A DNA stretch of 64,000 bases, taken from positions 99,197,700 to 99,261,699 of the forward strand of contig OX638130.1 in the NCBI GenBank assembly GCA_951804985.1, read 5' to 3'. The notes beneath the pieces are model-generated. The model searched no databases. It had not been told where the DNA came from and saw only the letters and a list, made by a program, of their open reading frames with translations. The DNA is from Dryomyza anilis (Eukaryota > Arthropoda > Insecta > Diptera > Dryomyzidae). A program made the position numbers and the translations under genes. Shown piece by piece: positions 12,230 through 24,119 of the stretch. Numbering within the stretch: the first letter of the stretch is position 1; each line of letters starts with the position of its first letter.

Positions 12230-14500
12230 GATGATAAATTGGCGATATTTATAGATTAACATTTTAAGATTTTGACTTGCTATAACTAGCTGAAAAACTA
12301 TTTTTGATGTTATAATTTGAGATATTTGCATAATTTTAAATAATCTGTGCATAATTTTATCGATATATTTCGTAGAAGATAAAAAGAAGATATATTGGCG
12401 ATAGTGTATTTTAAAACTTTAATTATATAAAAAATCATTTATTGAATGGAATAATCAATTCTGCGTCACTTTGCAGAAATATTGCGCGGATGATAAAAGG
12501 AAGATACATCTGTTATATTACTTTTTAAGATTATAATATTTTAAAAATCACATTAAAGGTTGATAAACGAGTTTTGCGTTATTTAGGCAACTTATAAGGA
12601 AGAAGATAAAAGGAAGATAAATTGATGATAACATACTAAAACACTTTAAAGCTATAAAATATATTTGATTGTAGAGAAAAATAAATTGTGCGTGACTTGG
12701 AAGATATATTGCGCGAATGTTAAAAAGAAGATACATCTGTACTATTACGTTTTAATATTTACAAATGAATTTTGCGTTATTTTATGTTTTTTTTTTTTAA
12801 TTTTAAAATTATAAACAAAATATTTTTTAAATAGAAAATCAATTCTGAGTCATTTTGGAGTTTTATTGCGGTGGTGATTAAAAGAAAAAGTTGTCTAATA
12901 ATTCTTTTTAACATTTTTAATTAAATTACCTTTTTATCTTAAGTTTTAATATATTATATCCAATTTATCTTCCTTTTAACTTCTTCGAAAAAAATGCCGA
13001 AGTAAGCAAAATTTACATATTTGGCTTTCATATGATTTTAAATAACATTAAAATATTAAAAGTCATATAATTTATCGTGTTTTTATCATACGCGCAATCT
13101 TTCTTCAAATATAAAATTGCATCAAACACCATGGACGGAAAAAGTTAAAAAGAAGATAAATTGGCGATAGTAAATTTTATCCCTTTAAAATTTTATAATA
13201 TAATTTATTAGGTAAACAAATAAAAGATAAATCTCTAATATTACTATTTAACATGTTAATGTCATTTGATAACCATACAAAAGTCAGCAAAAAATTTTTG
13301 CATTTATTTTGGAAAATTATAACAAAGAAGATAAAAGGAAGATATATTTTTGATTATGCATTTTAACACTTTAAATATTAAAAAAAAAAAATATTTATTA
13401 AATTTTCTGCATCAATTTTGAGCAATATTGCGTCGATGATAAAAAGAAGATATAAAGAAGATAAATCTGTAATAGTATTTTTTAAGAATTTTAATTAATT
13501 TCACTTTAAAACGCAAAATAACGCAAAATTTATATATTTGTCTGGTATATGGTTTTAACTTATGTTTTTTTATGAATTTATTGAGTTAAAATATATTATC
13601 TTCAATTTATCTTCTTTTTATCTTCTTTTAATTATTTTGTCAAAATAACGCAAAATTTATGTATTTGTCTGGTATATGGTTTTAAATAACATTAAAAGTT
13701 AGAAAGCCATATTATTTATCATTTTTTTTTTCTTCATCTGTTTAGCACTATTTCTACAAAAATAATATTTTATCCAATATTTTTGTAATAAACTTAAAAA
13801 TTAGTTATGAGGCAGATAAATTGACGATAGCGTTTTTTTCACTTTAATGTCTTAAAGTTTAATTTAACAAATCCATTCTGCGACAATTTGAAGAAATATT
13901 ACGGGGATGATAAAAAGAAGATTAAGCGGTTATATTATTTTTATAAATTTATATTAATAATGAATATTAGTAGATGATTTTTATGACATTCAAGGGTTCA
14001 AATATATTATCGTCAATTTATCTTCTTTTTATCTTCGTCGAAATATGTTGTTGATAAAACGAAGACAAATCGGTAATATTACTTTTTATCAATTTTTATT
14101 AATAATGAATATTAGTAGATGATTTTTTATAACATTAAAGAGTTAAACAACATTTTCGTTAATTTATCTTCTTTATATCTTCGTCGAAATATGTACGTCG
14201 AAACAAAAAATATAAATCGATTATATTACTTTTCATCAACTTTAATATATAATGAATATTAGTGCATAATTTTTTATAACTTTAAAGGGTTAAAAATACC
14301 TTATCGTCAATTTATCTTCTTTTTATCTCTTTTGAAATAATTTTTTGATTAAACGAAGACTCAACGAATAACTTATTATCATTTTTAATTAATAATTAAT
14401 ATTATTAAATGATTTTTTAAAAATATTAAAGGCTTAAAATATATTATTGTCAATTTATCTTCTTTGAAATATATTTTCAAAATTATGCAAAATTTAGTTC
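12230..14500. repeat. Old satellite with units in both orientations
   Basis: Two linked motifs alternate: AAAAAGAAGATAAATTGGCG followed by a T-rich part, and AAAAGGAAGATACATCTG preceded by TTGCGCG. At 12380-12745 the motifs fall at 12380, 12498, 12605 and 12723, a dimer of about 225 bp. At 13925-14475 the reverse complement (GTCAATTTATCTTCTTT) recurs at about 14005, 14155, 14300 and 14450, giving a ~148-bp unit. Divergence is high, so the array is ancient. Remnants lie at 16.56-16.77 and 18.19-18.79 kb. Confidence 0.8.
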
Positions 14501-16559
14501 TTTGTCATTTTTAAGTTTTTAAAAAATTTCAAAATATTAAAAAGTCATCTTTGCCATTTTTTAGCACCAGCCGTCATATATCTTCGCAGTGACAAATTTA
14601 GAAATTGTCTCAGAAATGCCTTTTTTACAAATATTTAATTGCAAATTGGTTTTAGTTTCAAAAATTAGATTTATAGTATCCACCAAAGTTCAATTGAAAT
14701 TTTAATTTTGAATCAATTTTTTTTCGATCTCCCAAAATTAATTTTTCAATTTGAATTTTAATTTGTAATTTTTTAATTACAAATTAAATTTGATTTTTAA
14801 GAACTAATAAATGATTTTCAATAGAATTCAAAATGCTTAAAAAAATGATCGAATTCAATGCGACTTTTGTTGTTAAAAATTTTAATTTCCATAGAAATTA
14901 AATTTGAAACATGAACGAAAAATTGTTTTTCCTTCAAAAAATACAATATTTTTTAAAAACTACTTTAATAATTTAGATGGATATAAAATCAATGCATAGT
15001 GTAAATTATTCTAGGTTAGAAAATAATCATTGAATTTGATTCCTTTCTTTTTGGTCCGCCTTAATAGGATGAATTTCTACTATAAATTATGAATTATAAA
15101 TATTTTCTAAAATTCACCTTCTATTGAAATTCTTATATCTAATAGTAATGAATGCATTGAATACATTTAAAAGAACTTAAAAGAAATCAAATCAATTGAA
15201 TTACGTTATATTGAAAATTCGAACTCTGCTACAGAAAACAAAAAAAAAAATTCACTTGAATTAAAATTTCAATTTGATTTTTATTTAAAACTGAAATATG
15301 CAAAAACAATATAAAATAGTAAAAAGTCTAAAATTATTATCGTAATATACACCAATTCTTCATTTCGCTAATTTACCGTATGGTTTTTTTCGATATTTCG
15401 CAAAAAAAATCAACATCATTAAAACTGAACTCCAAATAAACTTTTAAAGTATTTCATTTTGATGTTTTGTCTGAATTTTTAAAATAAACTCATGAGACGC
15501 GAATTTTAAGGTGTATCTCAAGGTAATCCGGACTTGTTGCTGTGTATTTGTGGTGCGTGTATGTGTGAAGAAAAAAACTTAAATAGCGTTACTATATGAA
15601 CAACAACAAAATAATTACAAAAACAACTATATCAAAAAAAAAAAAAAACAGCACCAACAAGTTGTATCTTTTAGCTGTATTGAGCAGTGGTTCGCGTATC
15701 TCTCGCGCATAAAACACATTTTTTTTCCGTTTAACACAATTTTTTTTTGTTTCTTGGTTTATTTTAGCAAATTTTTGTATATAGCTTGTTGTTTTTTTTT
15801 TTGTGTCTTTTTCTCATTACTCTTTTTTTTCGCTTGTTTTCGTTAGTTTTTTGGAGACTTTTGTGGCGTCAAAAACATTTGATTCGGTGAATTTTAAATG
15901 TGCTGCTGCGCATTGAGGTGAGTTTTACCACAACTGTTTTAAGTTTTGTTTATTATTCTATTTTTTTTTTGTTTTATTATTTTACTAACAACATTTTTTA
16001 TTTGTAACAACAACATTAGTTGTTGCATTGTTTGGCTCTGTAAGTACTTTTTTAACCCACTTCGCGTTTACCTTCACTTTAAAACGAGTTTGTCTCAGTT
16101 TTATATATATATATATATTGTGCAAATATTAGAAGTTGTTTGTAGACTATTGAGCGCATATTTGTGTTGACTACAATTTGTGTTTATTTTTTTTTTTTTT
16201 GGTATTTGTTTTAAATATATTGCATATTTTATATAAATAAAAACTAAATATTATTTTATAAATTATGTGATTGCATAAATTAAATCAAACATGCAATTGC
16301 ATGTTAAAAAAGAAATAATATCAAAAAAAAAAACCTTCGTGATCTATTAATCAATTGGCATTTTATAGGCTACTGGTCATAATCACATATCGCATATATG
16401 TGGCGTGCTAAACAATTATGCAATGTTATCAGTTATGTCGTATAATATTACAACAACCTCATAAATTTATATTTGTGGGACACGCGATATTAATCGTTTT
16501 TACTAACTATAAGCTGAATCGTTATAGTTATAGGAAAATATTGTATATAATTTATTTTG
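14501..16559. other. Mixed AT-rich spacer
   Basis: No coding gene. A possible decayed inverted repeat joins TTCAATTGAAATTTTAATT near 14691 with AATTAAAATTTCAATTTGA near 15259. The interval 15500-15920 is T-rich with some GC-containing words and includes the candidate exon boundary described separately. Short plus-strand ORFs here read poly-T and (TA)n tracts and are not credible. Confidence 0.5.
15769..15923 (+). other. Candidate noncoding exon with consensus donor
   Basis: TTTATTTTAG at 15759-15768 could serve as a splice acceptor, and GAG|GTGAGT, cutting before 15918, matches the donor consensus. The ~149 bases between are T-rich and not open over a useful length, so this would be an untranslated exon, or the end of a first exon, if real. 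Orientation agrees with the candidate recursive splice site at 43.88 kb. Chance matches are quite possible. Confidence 0.2.
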
Positions 16560-16765
16560 GTGATTTTTTAACACATTTATATCAGCTGTGTCAAGTAATA
16601 TTGCGCGGTAGATACAAAGAAGATATATATCTAAAATTGATTTTTAATATTTTATTGCTATTTAAAAACATATAAAATGTGAATGAATGAATTATGCATT
16701 ATTTTGGCAACTTTTATCGAAGAAGATTAAACAACGATAAATTTGCGTTAATACATTCATTTCGT
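16560..16765. repeat. Remnant of the 12-14 kb satellite
   Basis: Contains TATTGCGCGG, AAAGAAGATATATATCT, then ATTATTTTGGCAAC and GAAGAAGATTAAACAACGAT in the same order and spacing as units at 12.48-12.62 kb. About one dimer remains. Confidence 0.7.
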
Positions 16766-16784
16766 TTAAGTTTATAAAATTTAT

Positions 16785-16927
16785 AAAATTACTATATTTA
16801 TAATTTTTTTACTACGTTAGTATTTGTATTTACTATGTTCATAATAAATTTAACTACGTTAATATTTGCAATTACTATGTTCACAGTACTTTTTAACACG
16901 TTAATATTTGTTTTTATTATGTTCATA
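16785..16927. repeat. 21/42-bp array, left piece
   Basis: Copies of a 42-bp unit made of two related 21-mers, TTTTTACTACGTTAATATTTG and TATTTACTATGTTCATAGTTC (each listed here as a consensus). The array is broken by the SINE that starts at 16928 and resumes at 18112, and the same unit forms the larger array at 21.6-22.7 kb. Confidence 0.85.
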
Positions 16928-18111
16928 ATAGCGTCGGTAGCTCAAGGTTAGTGCGTTGGACTGCGTGCCGAAAAGTCCCAGCTTCAAGACTGGACTAGGG
17001 CTACACTCAGAAGAAAATGTACCATTAAGTACTTAATGGTACGACCATTAACCTTATGGTTCATGTATTAATAGTTTTTTCTTTTTAAATCAAAAGTTTT
17101 CTAATTATTACAATAGTATTTGAAAAATTCACTACCATAAATTTAAATATTTCAATTTTATTATTATAAATAGAATAAATACTGTTGTTTTAATGGTTTC
17201 CTCCTATAATAATAAACGTGGTTTAATAAACATAAAACGAATACAAACATGTTCGTTTTGTACGTCATTCTGCGTGTTTACTCAAAATGGTCGCATGTAT
17301 TTTTTGTAATAATCCACATTATTAAACGCGACATTGGTAAGGACTCAATGTATTTAATATAAATAAATTATATTTATACATTTATTTATATTTATATTTT
17401 TATTTAGTACAGAAAATAAATAATACATCGAACTTCTATTATGGCAACGGACTCAAAAATAACTGCAGACTCAAGTACTACAATCAATTATTGGAAACCA
17501 AAGCAAACATTAAATGTTTTATAATCTTTTGCAGCAAGAAGTGTCTTTTTATGTGTGTGTTGTAAAAGTGAATATCAATTTCGACATTTAAATAAAATAG
17601 ATTATACAATAAATTAACTAAAATACATTATTGTTTTAATAAATTATAAGGAAAATGTATTTCTACTTTACCATAAAATTAATAATACGTATCATTAAAT
17701 TTGAATAGATCTTTCTTATTGTAATTAAAATATCACATTGTACAATTTATGGTACAACCACACATTGTATTAACAGTTTCAATATTACTGAACTAATGGG
17801 ACGCATCCTATTGACCAATTTGAATGGTTTAAATTATTGTTTTTCTATTGAAATACTATCAATTTACCATGATTTTTTTCTGGGTGTAACAATATCTTTT
17901 CATAGAAAACATTTTTCTATACCGCGCTACCTATCGGCAGTCACTGGCAAACCTACGAGAGTAAATATTGCCTTTTAAAAACCTCTCACCCGTCGTTCGA
18001 ATTTGGCAATAAACTGTAGGTCCCACCACATTGAGTATAAATATAACACGCACAGCTCAAGATGGTGAGAGAGCTCGGCCTAAGTTCTTAGAGGACTTTA
18101 GCGCACAACTA
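16928..18111 (+). mobile_element. tRNA-derived SINE split by a MITE
   Basis: Same family as the copy at 7.3 kb, in plus orientation. The head carries A box GGTAGCTCAAGGTTAGTGCG and a B-box relic GCTTCAAGACTGG. The body resumes after an insertion (CATAGAAAACATTTTTCTAT onward) and runs to CTTTAGCGC. Flanks show a 14-bp duplication, TTATTATGTTCATA, at 16914-16927 and 18112-18125, although the host array itself contains similar words. Without the insertion the SINE would be about 300 bases. The interrupted internal promoter and the damaged B box suggest it is inactive. Confidence 0.88.
17004..17886. mobile_element. TA-flanked DNA transposon derivative, 883 bp, inside the SINE
   Basis: Starts CACTCAGAAGAAAAT and ends ATTTTTTTCTGGGTG, a terminal inverted repeat with a few mismatches, and is bounded by TA on both sides. 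The intact SINE at 7.3 kb reads GGGCTAACAACATC at this point, whereas here it is GGGCTA, insert, TAACAATATC. The insertion therefore duplicated TA, the target used by Tc1/mariner-type elements. It is four times longer than its ~220-bp relatives. The interior has short open stretches, a C-x2-C peptide from 17287 and a 27-residue ORF at 17441-17524, which could be debris of a parent transposase. No transposase domain is recognisable. Confidence 0.88.
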
Positions 18112-18175
18112 TTATTATGTTCATAGTTCTTTTTACTACGTTAATATTCGTATTTACTATGTTCAGATATTTTAT
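18112..18175. repeat. 21/42-bp array, right piece
   Basis: Continuation of the array interrupted at 16927: TTATTATGTTCATAGTTC, then ACTACGTTAATATTCG and TATTTACTATGTTCAG. Confidence 0.8.
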
Positions 18176-18189
18176 ACTCTTTATTTAAT

Positions 18190-18790
18190 AAATGAGTTAA
18201 TTTTGCGTAATTTTCAAATTTCTACTTAAAAACTATTATGATAAAAATAAATCGACAAATATTTTTAACAATTCTTATAACTAACCCTCAATTTTATCTC
18301 AAGTTAATGATATTTTTAAAGTCAATTTATCTACCTTGTATCTTCTTCGAAAGAAGTTGCCAAAATAACGAAAAAATCATTGTTTTTTTATAACATATTT
18401 TAATCGAAAATAACAGAATATCAAAAAATCATAAAATTTATTTTCTTTTAAACATTCGTACAATATTTCTTCAAAAATAATATTTAATATTTATTTCGCA
18501 ATAAACTTAAAATTAAATAAAAGGATGATAAATTGGCCAGAATGTTTTTTAACACCACAAAGCTATATAAAAAATTAGTTATTAAATACTAAAAATTATT
18601 CTGCGTTTCTGCGTTTTGTAGAAATATTTTGTGGCGATGATAAAAAGTAGATAAATTGGTAAAATTATGTTTATAAGTTTTAATTAAGAAGGCATATAAG
18701 TGAATGATTTATAGAATTAAAATATACTATGACCAATTTATTTTAAATTTATCTTCTTCGAAATATGTTGGCAAAATTTATTTCATTTAT
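18190..18790. repeat. Remnants of the 12-14 kb satellite
   Basis: Decayed units in both orientations: GTCAATTTATCTACCTTGTA near 18320 followed by TCTTCGAAAGAAGTTGCC, then TAAAAGGATGATAAATTGGC near 18517, and GATGATAAAAAGTAGATAAA near 18635. The spacing is irregular. Confidence 0.65.
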
Positions 18791-19272
18791 TTCATCTACT
18801 GGGCTCAAATCCCTTACAGATTATATAAATATCTTATCATAAAAATTTACATGAAAACATGATTAATATGAAAATAATGCAAAACGCTTTTATTAGCTAT
18901 TTATCTACAAAAAATCGATATAATTAGATTTCTTATAAATTGGATTAATATTTATTTAATATTTTGGAATACATTTTTACTTATCATATTAAGAGCTGTT
19001 CAGTAAGACAGGCTAGGTCATCCCAAAGGTGCAAATGTGCATTTTTAAAAATATTGGGGAATCACATTTTTAAGTTTGATTCGCTTTAAAAATTAGTAAA
19101 AATATTTTTTTTTTTTATTTTTTTTTTTTGTTATTTTGGTTTATTCATCAATTATCGTTGCGTATATAAAATAACTCTAGATTTGCGTACAATAATGAAT
19201 TATAAATACAGATTTTGTGTGCCTATATCCTGACCAAAACGCAAATATTTTTGTTTTTTTTTTGCTATGCCT
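18791..19272. other. AT-rich spacer
   Basis: No gene. A GC-richer word GACAGGCTAGGTCATCCCAA near 19008 and long T-runs at 19107-19130 are the only landmarks. Confidence 0.5.
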
Positions 19273-19770
19273 CATTAATTATTTGTTTTCAAAGCACCTA
19301 TCGATTGGCCTCATTATTTAAAAATAATTTGCCAAATATTAATTTGCCATTTGTTATTTGTAAGAGAAATGTTTAACATAATATTTTAAATAATATTGCC
19401 AATCGATAGGTGCTTTAAAAACAAATAAGTAATGTCTTTACATCACTATTTTATCTTGTACCAATGAAAAGTCATAGCAAAAAAACGAATAAATTCGAAA
19501 AATTTAAAATCTTGTAATGCCAAAAGGGCTAATCTTTTTGTTTTTTTGCGCTAATTTTTCATTGGTACAAGATAAAATATTTATGTAAAATCATTAATTG
19601 TTTTTTTTAATGCATCTCTCGATTGTCATCATTATTTAAAAAAAAAAATTATTTTATATATTTAAATAATAATAATGCCAATCGATAGTTGCTTTAAAAA
19701 CACACATTTCATGCTTTCACATAACTTTCTTATCTTGTACCAATAAAATGAGTTGGCAAAAAAACGAAAA
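19273..19770. mobile_element. Tandem pair of two palindromic elements
   Basis: Palindrome 1 (19273-19434) has arms AAAGCACCTATCGATTGGC and GCCAATCGATAGGTGCTTT. Palindrome 2 (19449-19577) has arms TTTTATCTTGTACCAATGAA and TTCATTGGTACAAGATAAAA. Palindrome 1 then recurs, diverged, at 19592-19713, and half of palindrome 2 at 19729-19770. The order 1-2-1-half 2 implies tandem duplication of a ~285-bp compound unit. These look like short noncoding foldback MITEs, and target duplications were not resolved. Confidence 0.82.
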
Positions 19771-19782
19771 GATTCTCCCCAT

Positions 19783-20212
19783 CCCTAGTAGAAATTTAGG
19801 TAGGGCCATGGTCATGAAGTGATCATTTCATTAATTGAGATGATCGGGATATGACGAGGTCCATAATGTCCTTGTAACGCAGGGTCCAGATCATGTACTA
19901 AACTCAGGCCATGATTATGTACTGATCGGGCAATTCCCCATTTTATTATTTACCCGACAATTACCTTGTCAGAGCCCGAGCATAATAGGGTTTCTCTCAT
20001 TAAATCTCGATCATTGTCTAATGCTAATTTCGTTATGAGGAACAAATAATGTAGCTATGATTGGGACCATTGACTATTTAGATAATGTAAACCCTGGTAT
20101 GGTAAGCATGATAAGGGCATGCAAAGGCAATGATCATATTTTCTCTAATAGGGCTTACCAAACGAAAACCCGATAATTTCCCGATGGCGCATCGGGCAAA
20201 TTTCTACTAGGG
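19783..20212. mobile_element. Terminal-inverted-repeat element, 430 bp
   Basis: Bounded by CCCTAGTAGAAATTT at the left and AAATTTCTACTAGGG at the right. The match extends outward to ATCCC and GGGAT, so the target duplication is either AT or unresolved. The interior is GC-richer than the surroundings, with several GATCAT and GGGC words and no ORF. It directly truncates the palindrome cluster to its left, so it is younger. The superfamily is not identified. Confidence 0.82.
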
Positions 20213-21263
20213 ATTGGCATAACAAGGGATTAGGGATTAGCATAACAATATCAATATCTAACAAAACCAATCACGAATTTGGTACAGTATACTTGAGGAA
20301 AAACTGCATTCAAAAATGTAAAAAAACGTAAATGTCAAAAATTGTTTAAAATACGTTAATTTTTTTATTGAAAAATCGAATTATTAATATTGACATTTTC
20401 AATATGATTTCCATTGTATGAACTGAAACTTACCGACATATATAGCATTTTGTTTATTATGTTTAGGCTGCTGTAATCTATCCTAAATTGAAGTTGTTTT
20501 TTAATTCTCTATTACAATTCCAAGATTATAAAAATAAATTTGATTTTAATTGCAAATTTTTTTGTAGTTGTTGATTCTTCTACAATTATTGTAATTCCAT
20601 TTCTTGTGGAATTAAATATTTTTTTCTCCATAATTTGGTAATTTTACACGAGTTCATTGACCACTTCAAAGCAGCTGCGCAGAGGTTGTGAAATTATCCA
20701 TAAATACGGAAATGCTCAACATAGTGAAGCGAACTGACTGCCAAATAGAGGCCACTCAATTAATAATCTCACAATAGAGTTAAACTAAACAACAAAAAAA
20801 AAAAAGAAACACAACATCTGAGGAATACCTACACTTAAAATTTGACGTGCAAAAAAAAAAATATTTTTTTTTCTTCTTTAATTTTCATAAAACATTAGCT
20901 ATAGGTTGGAGGCTGCTGGACTCTGAAGTCGTCGTGGTTGACGAATGCTAATAAAAAGTACATATAAGCGAATTTTATGTAGGCATCAGACAACTACTAC
21001 ATTAGTTTTGCAGATACCTAGAAATTTATATTGCAGCTCGCTGCTTGCCGTGTCTCGCAAGAGAACATGCAAATCGAGGCAAGTTGGTGAAACCTACGCA
21101 TAAAAAGCTTTTTTCTTTTTTTGCTTTTTTGTATTTTTATGTTTATATATATATTTTTTATATATATATATATTTTTTTTTATTAAATTTTAAAATCATT
21201 TACCAATTTAACAAACAATGCAAAGGCGGTTGACTGGATTTTGTATTTTTAGTTTTCTGTAGG
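20213..21263. other. Unique AT-rich spacer
   Basis: No gene or repeat family recognised. Contains GGGATTAGGGATTAGC just after the TIR element, long A- and T-runs, and a GC-richer stretch at about 20900-21090. Short ORFs are interrupted and read (TA)n. Confidence 0.5.
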
Positions 21264-21265
21264 TA

Positions 21266-21584
21266 CACTGAAAAAATGCATAATAAAAATTACAATTAAT
21301 AAATAACAATTAAATTATAACCGAAAAAAAACCATTTATAATTATTTTATTATTAATTATTTATTAAATACTTTTTTAGTATTAAAAATTGGTCAATAGG
21401 ACAATTATTGATTCAATAGTATACAAAAAATAAATATTTTCATATAAACAAAAAAGCAACAAAATACTAGTATTTAATATTATTTTGTAGTATTTAATGG
21501 GATTAACCTATTAAAATAATAATTTATCCTATTGACTAATTTTAAAAGCAAAAACTATTAATTTTATAGTATCTATTCAGAGTT
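21266..21584 (-). mobile_element. Diverged TA-flanked MITE
   Basis: In reverse orientation it carries the same internal order as the copies at 32.3 and 60.5 kb: AAAATTAGTCAATAGGATAA, ATTAAATACTACAAAATA, GTTTATATGAAAATA, TGTATACTATTGAATCAATA and ATTGTCCTATTGACCAATTT. Its outer end CACTGAAAAAATGC at 21266 is preceded by TA, and the other end reads CAGAGTT before TA. It is longer than its relatives because of AT-rich expansion near one end. Confidence 0.72.
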
Positions 21585-21639
21585 TACATATATTACAATC
21601 ATATTTACAACAAAGACGTTTGTTAATTTTGAAGCCTTC

Positions 21640-22670
21640 ATATTTGTATTTACTATGTTCATAGCTAATTTTACTACGTTCATATTTTAATTTAATTCGT
21701 TTATAATTTTTATACGTTTTTTTTTTTTATTACACTGATATTTGCATTTACTATGTTTACAGTTCTTTTTAAAACGTTCATATTTGTATTTACTAGTTTA
21801 TAATTTTTATTTATTATTTATAATACGTTAGTATTTGTATGTACTATGTTCATAAATCTTTTTACTACGTTCATATTTGGAATTACTATGTTCACCGTTT
21901 TTTTTAACACGTTAATATTTGTTTTTACGAAGTTCATAGTCCTTTTTACTACGTTAATATTTGTATTTAATACATTCATATATTTTTTTGTAATATGTCC
22001 AAAGCACTACGTACACCTTGTTCATTTATATTATACTACAACCTGCACAGATTTATTTAATAATCAATTTGCTGTCTTTATGCTCATAATTACTTCGTTC
22101 ATATTAAATTTACTATGTGTGTAGTTACGTTATTTATAATATAATATATTGTACTACATAGTATATTTTACCACATTGTTATATTTATTATGTTAGTAAT
22201 TTTTTATAATGTTTTTTGTGTATTTATAGTTATATATTTTAAATTAATAGTTACTACACTCATAGTTATATTAGTATGTTTTATTATTATTTGCTCTGTT
22301 ATTATTTATTATTATTGTCTACATTTCTATATAATTTACTGTAGATATATAAGTATTTACCACATTCATATTTATATTTTATATATTTATATATAGTTTC
22401 GTCCAGTTCTCTAAAATTTACTATTTTTATAATTACATATACATATGCAAGTCTTATAGTTCATTTTACTATATGTATAGTTATATTTAATAATTTTTAG
22501 AATATAAATATGTTTTATGCTTTAAGTTTTATTTTTTTATAGCCATACAATTTAATGTGTTCGTAGTTATATTTACTACATTCATATTTACATTTACATC
22601 TTCCATAGGTCAATATATTAAGTTAATAGTTATATTTACCACGTTCATTGTTATATTTACAACATTGAGT
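21640..22670. repeat. 21/42-bp ACTACGTT-ACTATGTTCAT array
   Basis: Main body of the array first seen at 16.8 kb. Alternating 21-mers such as TTTACTACGTTCATATTTG and TATTTACTATGTTCATAG are clear to about 22120 and decay afterwards into ACTACATTCATA-type words. Plus-strand ORFs over it (21846-22124, 22190-22396) encode only Phe/Ile/Thr-rich repeat peptide and are not genes. Confidence 0.88.
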
Positions 22671-24119
22671 CATATTTATTGCTGCCATATATTTACTACG
22701 TTCGTATTATATTTTACTATATTAATAAAAAATTGAGTATGTTCTTAGTTATATATATACTAAAAAGTAGAATTTTATTATATAATAAATTATATAACTT
22801 ATTTTTTTTTGCATATTTTGTCGTTTTTAATAGAAATGCCAAAGTTATTAATATATTAAGTTATATTTTTGTTAAATGAAAAAAATATATCATAAAGTTT
22901 TTTAATAAATTAGTTTTCATATATTTTTCAGTGTATTTCATTGGATATTTCCATTTTTTATGCAACAGTCTGAAATATTAAAATTTAATAAAAAATATAT
23001 ATAATTTGTTTTTTTTTTTTTTGTAATTTTTTAACCACATGCTCGCCATTGTATCTCCATCACTCAACGCTCACTTATCGCCAAACTATATGTTGTAATT
23101 GAAGACTGGTTTATTTATGTTTTTCGCATACAGGGTGTCTGTCACATATGTTATTGAGTTCGACTTCGAACTATGCTGACATTTACAGCATTGTCATTTT
23201 TTTTTAAATTTATTTATTTGTTATTTTCATCGAATGCATGTACTGTAGATATTTTCAAGAAAACCAACAAAACTTGTCCAAGGTGACTCACATCCAAATA
23301 TGGCCAATACAAAACAAACCAAAAAAAAAAACTGCGTTGGCGGTAGAGCAGCATGGTTTGTGGTATCCACATCGTTACCAAATTGACGACTACATTGACA
23401 ACAATTCGTTGCGATTGGTTTTAAAATAAATTTTTCATGTATTTTGCATATAAAAATGCGATTTATTTACAATTCAATGTTCAATTATTTTTCTCGTACT
23501 TATGGTTGTGGCTACAAGTTATGGCTACAAGTAATGGCTATAATTTTATGGCTTACATTAAATCTGTGTCTGCGTTTTGATGCGTACATAATAAGCTGTC
23601 TAATAAGTTTTGTATTTTGTGGTATTAGGTTGGTTTTACTTCGATATTAAAATTCTTGTTTAACAGGCAATTAAAAACCGACTATAAATGGTTTCAGTTA
23701 AAGTTGCTTAATGCAAGAATATTACAAAAATAAAAGCAATTATAAAAAAATAAGTAATGAAAACTGTTTATTGCAAATATAATTTCAGTATATTAATTTT
23801 CAATTATACGCCATCAAAAAAATGTTTATAATTCTTGTGCTAATTTTTCTTAAAAACAGACATATTATTTCTTAATTTGAAGAAGATTATCTTTGAGCTC
23901 AATGTCTCATCAATCAAATATTTAGTAAATTCTTCTTTTAGAAGTATGTTTTTCATACTAATAAAATGTAATTTTTTGTGTCTTCATCCACAATATAAAA
24001 AGTTCTGTTATATTCAAGAACAATATTTTATATTTTTAATGAAAAGAATTATATGGGGAATTCAAGAAATATATTCTGCTACATAATTAGCAAATATTTT
24101 GTTACCTAATATCAAGAAT
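22671..24119. other. Unique AT-rich spacer
   Basis: No gene with family similarity. A slightly GC-richer part at 23040-23430 contains a 63-codon ORF (23238-23429) with no recognisable domain and no promoter or splice context. The rest is A/T runs. Confidence 0.5.

Noticed and set aside
14690..15275. MITE with CAATTGAAATTTTAATT ends
   Set aside because: The inverted match is short and made of low-complexity AT sequence, and no target duplication or second copy was found.
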